NCBI GenBank assembly: GCA_035263065.1 | Contig: DATFRS010000212.1 | Coordinates: 1-6,438, forward strand | Source: Dokdonella_A sp035263065 | GTDB lineage: Bacteria > Pseudomonadota > Gammaproteobacteria > Xanthomonadales > Rhodanobacteraceae | Direction of reading: 5' to 3' | Length of the DNA: 6,438 bases | Made by a program: the position numbers and the translations under genes | Notes under the pieces: model-generated | Databases searched by the model: none | Told to the model about the DNA's origin: nothing | What the model saw: the letters and a program-made list of their open reading frames with translations, nothing else | Shown here: piece after piece, positions 1 through 5,305 of the stretch | Position numbering within the stretch: the first letter of the stretch is position 1 | Layout of the letters: each line of letters begins with the position of its first letter

Positions 1-44
1 GGCGTTCCGCGCGGCGATTTCGAAGTCTGATTTTTACGTTTTGC

Positions 45-50
45 AAGGAG
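45..50 (+). promoter_or_regulatory. Ribosome binding site of mdh (AAGGAG)
   Basis: AAGGAG lies 8 bases before the ATG at 59, an ideal Shine-Dalgarno position. It decides the start: an in-frame TTG at 41 would place this motif inside the coding region, so the ATG at 59 is preferred. No convincing -35/-10 pair is visible in the 40 bases before it, so the promoter probably lies outside the window. Confidence 0.85.
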
Positions 51-58
51 TCCTCCGC

Positions 59-1045
59 ATGAAATCCCCCGTCCGCGTTGCAGTCACCGGCGCCGCCGGC
101 CAGATCGGCTACGCCCTCCTGTTCCGCATCGCCGCCGGCGACATGCTCGGCAAGGATCAACCGGTCATCCTGCATCTGCTCGAGATCACGCCCGCGCTGC
201 AGGCGTTAAACGGCGTCGTCATGGAGCTCAACGATTGCGCGTTCCCGACGCTCGCCGGCGTCGTCGCGACGGACGATGCGAACGTCGCGTTCAAGGACGT
301 CGACTACGCGCTGCTCGTCGGCGCGCGTCCGCGCGGCGCGGGCATGGAGCGCAAGGATCTGCTCGAGGCGAACGGTGCGATCTTCTCGCCGCAGGGCAAG
401 GCGCTGAATGCGCACGCGAAGCGCAGCGTCAAGGTGCTCGTCGTCGGCAACCCGGCCAACACGAACGCGCTGATCGCGCAGCAGAATGCGCCCGATCTCG
501 ATCCGAAGTGCTTCACCGCGATGGTGCGCCTCGATCACAACCGCGCGCTGTCGCAGCTCGCCGAGAAGACCGGCGCGCACACGACCGACATCGAGCGCGT
601 GACGATCTGGGGCAACCATTCGTCGACGCAGTATCCGGACATTCATCACGCGACCGTGAAGGGCAAGGCCGCGCTCGGCCTCGTCGATCAGGGCTGGTAC
701 GAGGACACTTTCATTCCGACCGTGCAGCAGCGCGGCGCCGCGATCATCAAGGCGCGTGGCGCGTCGTCGGCGGCGTCGGCCGCCTCGGCGGCGATCGATC
801 ACATGCACACGTGGGTGCACGGCACCGCCGACGGCGACTGGGCGTCGATGGCGATTCCGTCGGACGGTTCGTACGGCATCAAGCCCGGTGTGATCTACGG
901 CTATCCGGTGACCGTCAAGAACGGCGCGTATTCGATCGTGCAGGGACTCGACATCAACCCGTTCTCGCGCGAGCGCATGGATGCGACGGACAAGGAGCTG
1001 CGCGAGGAGCGCGCTGGCGTCGAGCACCTGTTCGCGAAGAAGTAA
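59..1045 (+). CDS. mdh: Malate dehydrogenase (NAD-dependent)
   Basis: This 328-residue cytoplasmic enzyme interconverts malate and oxaloacetate with NAD(H) in the TCA cycle. The N-terminal Rossmann fold begins with the glycine motif GAAGQIG (residues 11-17). An acidic residue, E42, at the end of the second strand is consistent with NAD rather than NADP use. The substrate loop GARPRGAGMERKDLL (88-102) carries the expected arginines R92 and R98. NPANTN (131-136), LDHNRA (158-163, with D159 and R162) and IWGNHSS (183-189) follow; H187 is the probable catalytic histidine paired with D159. The length and motifs match the cytosolic-type bacterial MDH found in Xanthomonas and Burkholderia, with no truncation or missing catalytic residue. 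The gene appears monocistronic at its 3' end, because the next genes are on the opposite strand and convergent. Confidence 0.97.
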   Translation: MKSPVRVAVTGAAGQIGYALLFRIAAGDMLGKDQPVILHLLEITPALQALNGVVMELNDCAFPTLAGVVATDDANVAFKDVDYALLVGARPRGAGMERKDLLEANGAIFSPQGKALNAHAKRSVKVLVVGNPANTNALIAQQNAPDLDPKCFTAMVRLDHNRALSQLAEKTGAHTTDIERVTIWGNHSSTQYPDIHHATVKGKAALGLVDQGWYEDTFIPTVQQRGAAIIKARGASSAASAASAAIDHMHTWVHGTADGDWASMAIPSDGSYGIKPGVIYGYPVTVKNGAYSIVQGLDINPFSRERMDATDKELREERAGVEHLFAKK

Positions 1046-1075
1046 CCCTTCACCCTGCGCCGATCAAGGCGCTAG

Positions 1076-1095
1076 GTCCCGGCTTTCGCCGGGAC
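1076..1095. repeat. REP-like hairpin in the convergent intergenic gap
   Basis: GTCCCGGC (1076-1083) and GCCGGGAC (1088-1095) form a perfect 8-bp stem around the loop TTTC. It lies 31 bases after the mdh stop, between convergent genes. No T-run follows on either strand, so it is not a canonical Rho-independent terminator, although it could stabilise or end mRNA 3' ends. The core CCCGGC-TTTC-GCCGGG is one I recall as a widely scattered intergenic repeat in Xanthomonadales genomes; translated on the minus strand it gives the familiar VPAKAG string. The repeat identity is from memory, not from counting copies. Confidence 0.7.
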
Positions 1096-1131
1096 GCTGG
1101 ATTGCGCGCGCAGGGCGCGCGTCAATCCAGC
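1096..1131. repeat. Second long hairpin, overlapping the 3' end of the permease gene
   Basis: GCTGGATTG (1096-1104) pairs with CAATCCAGC (1123-1131). The inner CGCGCGC (1105-1111) pairs with GCGCGCG (1115-1121), leaving an AGG loop and a single unpaired T at 1122. The result is a 16-bp stem immediately beside the 1076-1095 hairpin. Its right arm covers the last three codons and the TGA (1122-1124) of the minus-strand permease gene. It has no T-tract. It may be part of the same repeat unit, or a bidirectional transcript-end structure for both convergent genes. Confidence 0.65.
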
Positions 1132-2234
1132 GTCTTCGGGAACCGCGCCGCCGCGACGCCCATCATGACGACGACGAACGCCGCGAGCGCGACGACCTCG
1201 ATCCCCATCTCGCCGATGTTCGCCTCGCGCAGCATGATGCCGCGGATCAGGCGCAGGAAATGCGTCAGCGGAAAGATCTCGGCGAGCCACTGCGCCGCCT
1301 TCGGCATGCCGTCGAACGGGAACATGAAGCCCGACAGCAGGATCTGCGGCAGGAACGTGAAGAACGCCATCTGCATCGCCTGGAACTGGCTCTTCGCGAT
1401 CGTCGATATGAGGACGCCGAGCGCCAGCGTCGCGCTGATGTACGCGAGCGACGCGAGATAGACGCCGACCAGCGATCCGCGCACCGGCACGTCGAACACG
1501 AGCAGGCCGAGGATCAGGATCAGCGTCACCTGCACGAGCCCGATCACGATGTACGGCAGCACCTTGCCGATCGTGAGCTCGAGCGAGGACAGCGGCGTCG
1601 CGATCAGCATCTCCATGTTGCCGCGCTCGCGCTCGCGCACGATCGCCATCGCGGTGAAGATCACCATCGTCATCGTCAGGATCACGCCGATGAGGCCCGG
1701 CACCGTGTTGACCGGCGCGCGGCGCTCCGGGTTGTAGAAGTTGACGATCTCGACGCCGGTCACGCGCTGCGATCCCGGCGCGTTGCCGCCGGTGCCGTAG
1801 TCGAGCGAGTCGAGCGGAAACGCGCCGAGCTGGCGCGCCGCCGCCTGCACCGACTGATCCGAGCCGTCGACGACGACCTGCCACGCCGGCCGGTCGGGCC
1901 GCGCGAGCCGCGTCTCGAAATCCGGCGGAATCACGACGGCCGCGCTGATCTCGCCGCGGCGCATCAGGTCCTCGATTTCCTGCGGCGCGGCGACCGTGCG
2001 GCGGAAATCGAGCACCTGCGAGGACGCAAGCTCGGCGACGAGCTCGCGCGAATGCGCCGTGTTGGCCTGGTCGAGCAGCGCGGCCGGCAGGCTGCGGATG
2101 TCGAGGTTGATCGCGAAGCCGAACAGCAGCAGCTGCAGCGTCGGGATGCCGACGATCATCGCGAAGGTCAGGCGGTCGCGGCGCAGCTGCATCATCTCCT
2201 TGCGCACGACGGCCATGAGGCGGACGAGATTCAT
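1122..2234 (-). CDS. ABC-2 type transporter permease (YbhS/YhhJ-like)
   Basis: This 370-residue inner-membrane subunit of an ABC exporter is the last gene of the operon. The topology is typical of the ABC-2 family: a first membrane helix at about residues 24-42, a large periplasmic domain (about 43-175), then five helices near 178-199, 226-248, 254-280, 288-306 and 344-363. The coupling helix motif RERERGNMEMLIATPL (200-215) follows the second helix. The segment LSGFMFPFDGMP with FPLTHFLRLIRGIMLR (300-336) is a hallmark of the YbhS/YbhR/YhhJ group. The start is the ATG at 2234, with GGAG 8 bases upstream; it overlaps the ATPase stop as ATGA. Only one permease gene is present, so a homodimer is inferred. 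The substrate cannot be read from the sequence; drug, solvent or lipid-like compounds are the usual candidates. Confidence 0.92.
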   Translation of the reverse strand: MNLVRLMAVVRKEMMQLRRDRLTFAMIVGIPTLQLLLFGFAINLDIRSLPAALLDQANTAHSRELVAELASSQVLDFRRTVAAPQEIEDLMRRGEISAAVVIPPDFETRLARPDRPAWQVVVDGSDQSVQAAARQLGAFPLDSLDYGTGGNAPGSQRVTGVEIVNFYNPERRAPVNTVPGLIGVILTMTMVIFTAMAIVRERERGNMEMLIATPLSSLELTIGKVLPYIVIGLVQVTLILILGLLVFDVPVRGSLVGVYLASLAYISATLALGVLISTIAKSQFQAMQMAFFTFLPQILLSGFMFPFDGMPKAAQWLAEIFPLTHFLRLIRGIMLREANIGEMGIEVVALAAFVVVMMGVAAARFPKTLD

Positions 2235-3184
2235 GCGGCTTTCTCCAGCGCGGCCCTTTGCTTGCGCGTCGAGGCGACGAACACGTCCTCCAGATTCGAC
2301 GCGACCGGCTCGACGTGCGCATGCGCATCGATCGCGCTCACGCGCTGTCGCAGCCACTCGAGGCTGTCGTCGCGAAGATCGGTCAGCACGCGAAGATCGC
2401 TGCCGATCTGCGCGATGCCGATCACGTGCGTCTCGCCGGCGAGCGCCTGCTGCATCTGCCGCGGCTCGCCGCAGGTGACCTTGAGCGTCGAGCCCGGCAG
2501 GTTCTTCATGAGCTCATGCGGCGTCCCGTCGGCGACGAGCCGGCCGCGATCGAGGATAGCGAGGCGATGGCAGCGCTCGGCCTCGTCCATGTAGTGCGTC
2601 GAGACGAGCAGCGTCGTTCCGGCTTCGGAAAGATCGAACAGCGCGTCCCAGAAATCGCGGCGCGACTGCGGATCGACCGCGCTCGTCGGCTCGTCGAGCA
2701 GCAGCAATTCGGGCTCGTGCAGCACGGCGCCCGCGAGCGCGAGGCGCTGCTTCTGTCCGCCCGACATCGTGCCGGCGAGCTGGTCCTTGAGATCGCCGAG
2801 GTTGTAGCGCTGGTACATCTCGTCGATGCGCTGGCGCCCCTTCGCGCCGGTGACGCCGTGCACCGCGGCGAGGAATTCGAGGTTCTCGCGCACGCTCAAG
2901 TCCTCGTACAGCGAGAACTTCTGCGTCATGTAGCCGATCGAGCGCTTCACGGCCTCGGCGTTCTGCGGCAGCTTCCTGCCGAGCACCTCGATCTCGCCTT
3001 CGGTCGGCACGAGCAGGCCGCACAGCATGCGGATCGTCGTCGACTTGCCCGAGCCGTTCGGCCCGAGGAAGCCGTAGACCTCGGCGCGGCGCACCGTGAT
3101 GTCGAGATGATCGACCGCGGTCTTCTTGCCGAAGCGCTTGGTCAGCCCGCGCGCGACGATGACGGGCGCGTCGTCAGCCGCCAT
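2231..3184 (-). CDS. ABC transporter ATP-binding protein (exporter ATPase)
   Basis: This 317-residue cytoplasmic ATPase powers the exporter formed with the permease encoded immediately downstream. All nucleotide-binding elements are present and intact: Walker A GPNGSGKST (41-49), Q-loop glutamine Q88, signature MSGGQKQRL (140-148), Walker B LLLLDEP (160-166) with catalytic E165, D-loop SAVD (168-171) and H-loop H197. The C-terminal extension (about 225-317), including LEDVFV (299-304), is typical of ABC-2 exporter ATPases. E. coli YbhF fuses two such domains; this protein has one and must dimerise. The ATG at 3184 has GGAG about 10 bases upstream and lies 11 bases inside the end of the adaptor gene. 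The stop overlaps the permease start by 4 bases. All this indicates translational coupling. Confidence 0.95.
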   Translation of the reverse strand: MAADDAPVIVARGLTKRFGKKTAVDHLDITVRRAEVYGFLGPNGSGKSTTIRMLCGLLVPTEGEIEVLGRKLPQNAEAVKRSIGYMTQKFSLYEDLSVRENLEFLAAVHGVTGAKGRQRIDEMYQRYNLGDLKDQLAGTMSGGQKQRLALAGAVLHEPELLLLDEPTSAVDPQSRRDFWDALFDLSEAGTTLLVSTHYMDEAERCHRLAILDRGRLVADGTPHELMKNLPGSTLKVTCGEPRQMQQALAGETHVIGIAQIGSDLRVLTDLRDDSLEWLRQRVSAIDAHAHVEPVASNLEDVFVASTRKQRAALEKAA

Positions 3185-4145
3185 GACCGTCGCACTCCGC
3201 CTGCACCGGCAGGCCGGCCGGGAGCTTCTTCGCGGCGTCGCCGGCGAGCACGAGCTCCGCGCGATAGGCGAGGCGGCTCGCGTCGTCGCCGGTCAGCGCG
3301 AAGTAGGGCGTGAACGCGGGATCGGAGCGCAGGCTCCGGATCGTCGCCTCGTACGTCGTCGCGACGCCTTCGACGTGCACGCGGCACTTCGCGCCCTCGG
3401 CGAGGTGCGCGCGCTGGCTCGCCGGCACATAGATGCGGGCGTACGGCGCGGCGCCCGACAGCATGCTCACCAGCGTCGCGCCGATCGGCGGCTGGTCGCC
3501 GAGCTTGAACGGCAGCGCGTCGACGCGGCCGTCCGCGGGCGCGCGCACGTCGAGGCGCGCGCGCGTGAGCGAGAGGCGCTGCACGTTCGCCTCGGCGGAC
3601 GCGAGCGCGGCCTCGGCCTGCTCGATGTCCTCGATGCGCGTGCCGTTGAGGAGCTCGCTGAGATTCGCGCGCGCGTTGTTCGCCTGCGCCGTCGCGGTGC
3701 GGAGCGCCGTCTCGGCGTTGTCGAGATCGGCCTGCGCGATCAGCCCGCGCCGACGGATCTCGGCGAGGCGGTCGCGCTCGCGCTTCGCGTTCACCTGCGT
3801 CGACTCGGCGCCCGACAGCGTCGCGCGCGCGGCGTCGATCGTCTCGATGCGCGTGCCGTGGCGGAGCTCGGCCAGCGCGGCGTCGGCGCGGCGCGCGTCG
3901 GCGCTGGCCTGCGCGAGCGCGGCGTCGGTGCGGCGCGGATCGAGCGTCAGGATCGCGTCGCCCGCGTGCGCCGCGTCGCCCTCCTTGACCGAGATGGCGA
4001 GGATCGGCTCGGACACTTCGGCGGCGACGCCGATGCGATCCCACTCGAGCGTGCCGAGCATCTGGTCGGGCTTGTCGCGGTTGCACGCGCTCGCGAGCGT
4101 CGCGAGGAGGGCGAGCGAAAGCGCGCGCGTCGATGGGATCGTCAT
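3174..4145 (-). CDS. HlyD/YbhG-family periplasmic adaptor, probable lipoprotein
   Basis: This 323-residue membrane-fusion (adaptor) protein would link the inner-membrane ABC exporter to an outer-membrane channel. The N-terminus has a hydrophobic signal (residues 8-20) ending LASAC, with C21 as the likely lipidated cysteine; alanine at -3 makes the lipobox slightly weak. A split biotinyl/lipoyl-like domain follows, with first half about 40-70 (VSEPILAISVKEGD...ILTLDP) and second half about 197-230 (LDVRAPADGRV). Between them is a long coiled-coil hairpin (about 72-195) with tip RRGLIAQADLDNA (132-144). A beta-barrel domain closes the protein. GTRIE occurs once in each half of the hairpin (97-101 and 168-172). 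The start overlaps the preceding gene as ATGA, and the Shine-Dalgarno is weak, consistent with coupling. No TolC-type channel gene is present, so a channel encoded elsewhere is inferred. Confidence 0.92.
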   Translation of the reverse strand: MTIPSTRALSLALLATLASACNRDKPDQMLGTLEWDRIGVAAEVSEPILAISVKEGDAAHAGDAILTLDPRRTDAALAQASADARRADAALAELRHGTRIETIDAARATLSGAESTQVNAKRERDRLAEIRRRGLIAQADLDNAETALRTATAQANNARANLSELLNGTRIEDIEQAEAALASAEANVQRLSLTRARLDVRAPADGRVDALPFKLGDQPPIGATLVSMLSGAAPYARIYVPASQRAHLAEGAKCRVHVEGVATTYEATIRSLRSDPAFTPYFALTGDDASRLAYRAELVLAGDAAKKLPAGLPVQAECDGHGG

Positions 4146-4465
4146 GATCGTATCTCGCAGGACGTATCGCAGGCGCCGCGCATGTCGGTGTCGACGCGGC
4201 GGCGGATCGCGGAGACATGCAGGAGCGGCAGCAGCGGCCAGTACATCGGCACCTGGTGCGCGAGCACCGAGAAGCCGTCGGCGCCGTGGTGGATCGTGCC
4301 GTCGCGAAGGTCCTCGACGACGACTTCGCCCATCGCGAGCGCGCCGCTCGCCGGCACGGACGTCGTCGTCTCGACGCGGCCGAGCCAGTCGAAGCGGCGA
4401 TGCCACGCGGCATAGCGCGCGCATTTCGGGCATTGCGGGTTGCGGTAGACGCGTACGGTTTTCAT
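4142..4465 (-). CDS. Small CxxC protein, DCC/DUF393-like thiol-disulfide oxidoreductase
   Basis: This 107-residue predicted soluble protein has no signal peptide or membrane helix. It starts with a short strand, MKTVRVY, then NPQCPKC, giving a CxxC pair at C12 and C15 as in thioredoxin-like folds. The position just after the first strand, followed by a helix (ARYAAWHRRFDWLGRV), resembles the DCC (DUF393) family, whose typical motif is DGDCxxC; the aspartates are absent here, so the assignment is tentative. VVVEDLRDGTIHHGADGF (48-65) and the following WPLLPLL region also resemble DUF393 proteins. A second pair, C99 and C103, sits in the tail. The ATG at 4465 follows a strong GAGGAAGG (4470-4477); the gene overlaps both neighbours by 4 bases. 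Its role may be redox sensing or maintenance linked to the exporter, but that is a guess. Confidence 0.8.
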   Translation of the reverse strand: MKTVRVYRNPQCPKCARYAAWHRRFDWLGRVETTTSVPASGALAMGEVVVEDLRDGTIHHGADGFSVLAHQVPMYWPLLPLLHVSAIRRRVDTDMRGACDTSCEIRS

Positions 4466-5139
4466 GAGTCCTTCCTCGTGGCCGGCGCCGCGAGGCCGGA
4501 GCCGAGCAGCGCCAGCGTGTGGCGGATGAGCGTGTCGGTGTCGACGTCGTCGGCGTCGAGCAGGCGGCGCCAGATCGATTGCGCGGCCATCGGGAAGATC
4601 GTGAGGCCGATCATCGAGACGACGACGAGACGCGGATCGAGCGCGGGATTGAGCAGGCCCTGCCGCTGCGCCTCGGCGAAGCGCGCTGCGAGCATCGGCG
4701 CGATCTGCGGAGCGATGCGCGTCGTCAGATGCTCGCGCAATGCGCCGCCTTCGCTCAGCACCTCGCGCACCCAGAGCGGGGGCAGCCACGGGTTGTCGGC
4801 GAGCAGGCGCAGGAACGTCGCCACGAACGTGCGGACCAGCGTCGCGGGCTCGCCGCCGGTCTCGGCGAGCGTCGCCGCCATCCGCGCGACCAGCGGCACG
4901 ATGCGCTCGGTCATCAGCGCGTCGAGCAGCTGGTCGCGGTTGCCGAAGTAGTAGTGCACGAGCGCCGGCGTCACGCGCGCCTTGCGCGCAATCGCGCTGA
5001 GCGGCGTCGCGGCGACGCCCTGCCCGGAGAACAGCGCGATCGCCGCATCGAGCAGGCGGTCGCGCTGGTCGCCGCTGGTTCTGGCCGGGCGGCCGGGGGC
5101 GCGGCGTCGGGGGCTGACGGTCTTGCGCATCGTGGTCAT
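4462..5139 (-). CDS. TetR/AcrR-family transcriptional regulator
   Basis: This 225-residue predicted repressor is the first gene of the exporter operon. A basic tail (residues 5-26, rich in R and K) precedes a classic TetR N-terminal domain: RDRLLDAAIALF (27-38) and the helix-turn-helix at about 46-66, with SAIARKARVTPALVHYYF and the usual YYFGNRDQLLDAL continuation. The C-terminal ligand and dimer domain (about 80-215) is helical and gives no ligand clue. In E. coli the TetR protein CecR heads the comparable ybhGFSR operon, so local autoregulation is expected; the palindrome just upstream supports it. The first ATG (5139) lacks a Shine-Dalgarno; ATG at 5130 (codon 4) is an alternative but has none either. 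The stop overlaps the next start as ATGA, suggesting regulator and exporter levels are coupled. Confidence 0.93.
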   Translation of the reverse strand: MTTMRKTVSPRRRAPGRPARTSGDQRDRLLDAAIALFSGQGVAATPLSAIARKARVTPALVHYYFGNRDQLLDALMTERIVPLVARMAATLAETGGEPATLVRTFVATFLRLLADNPWLPPLWVREVLSEGGALREHLTTRIAPQIAPMLAARFAEAQRQGLLNPALDPRLVVVSMIGLTIFPMAAQSIWRRLLDADDVDTDTLIRHTLALLGSGLAAPATRKDS

Positions 5140-5145
5140 GGCGGG

Positions 5146-5174
5146 AGTTTAATTAATTAGATAATTAATTTCAA
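5146..5174 (-). promoter_or_regulatory. Predicted sigma-70 promoter of the exporter operon
   Basis: On the minus strand, TTGAAA (5174-5169; 5 of 6 to consensus) is separated by exactly 17 bases from TAAACT (5151-5146; 4 of 6). The spacing is optimal and this is the only AT-rich stretch near the operon start. Transcription would begin around 5140-5138, essentially at the ATG of the TetR gene. Not experimentally supported. Confidence 0.6.
5151..5170. promoter_or_regulatory. Perfect palindrome, candidate TetR operator
   Basis: AATTAATTA (5151-5159) and TAATTAATT (5162-5170) are perfect inverted repeats around GA. The palindrome begins 11 bases upstream of the regulator's ATG and fills the -35/-10 spacer, touching both elements. 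A TetR dimer here would block RNA polymerase, as in standard autorepression. Each arm is itself repetitive (AATT-AATT), so part of the symmetry is a property of low complexity, but such AT-only sequence is very unlike the surrounding GC-rich DNA. Confidence 0.65.
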
Positions 5175-5220
5175 GGCCGCTTCCGCATCGGGAAAAGGGG
5201 CCATTCGGAAGGGGCCCTTC

Positions 5221-5251
5221 AAAAGAAAAGGGCCCGGGAGAACCCGGGCCC
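5221..5251 (-). terminator. Rho-independent terminator of the beta-helix gene
   Basis: GGGCCCGGG (5230-5238) and CCCGGGCCC (5243-5251) form a perfect 9-bp GC stem with an AGAA loop (TTCT on the minus strand). Read on the minus strand, the stem is followed directly by TTTTCTTTT (5229-5221). It lies 54 bases past the TAG of the gene ending at 5306 and would stop its transcription before the exporter promoter at 5174. On the plus strand there is no T-tract after the stem. Confidence 0.9.
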
Positions 5252-5305
5252 TGCGGCTGTTGGGGGAGGGAGAGCGCCCGCCGCCGACGCTTGATGCAGC
5301 CGGGC

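Noticed and set aside
1..30. Possible 3' end of an upstream gene (reading G-V-P-R-G-D-F-E-V then TGA at 28-30).
   Set aside because: Only nine codons are visible and they match nothing I can name; another frame is also open through this stretch, so no gene can be supported.
41..58. TTG at 41 as the start of malate dehydrogenase (six extra residues).
   Set aside because: The AAGGAG ribosome binding site would lie inside the coding region, and the family normally begins MKxPVRVAVTGAAGQ, matching the ATG at 59.
206..1461. Long open frames overlapping mdh (206-1027 minus, 235-1461 plus).
   Set aside because: Arginine-rich, low-complexity translations typical of shadows in GC-rich DNA; mdh itself is unmistakable in the other frame.
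981..2594. 537-codon plus-strand open frame opposite the permease and ATPase genes.
   Set aside because: The translation is dominated by R, D, E and H with no recognisable domain, and lies antisense to two clear ABC genes with intact motifs.
3126..4467. Plus-strand open frames (3126-4415, 3433-4467) and a second minus frame (3142-4413) over the adaptor gene.
   Set aside because: Compositional shadows; the adaptor frame has a signal peptide, lipoyl halves and a coiled-coil, while these have none.
5151..5175. A divergent plus-strand promoter using the AT-rich palindrome.
   Set aside because: GATAAT (5160-5165) could act as a -10, but no -35 lies at a suitable distance, and no plus-strand gene follows.
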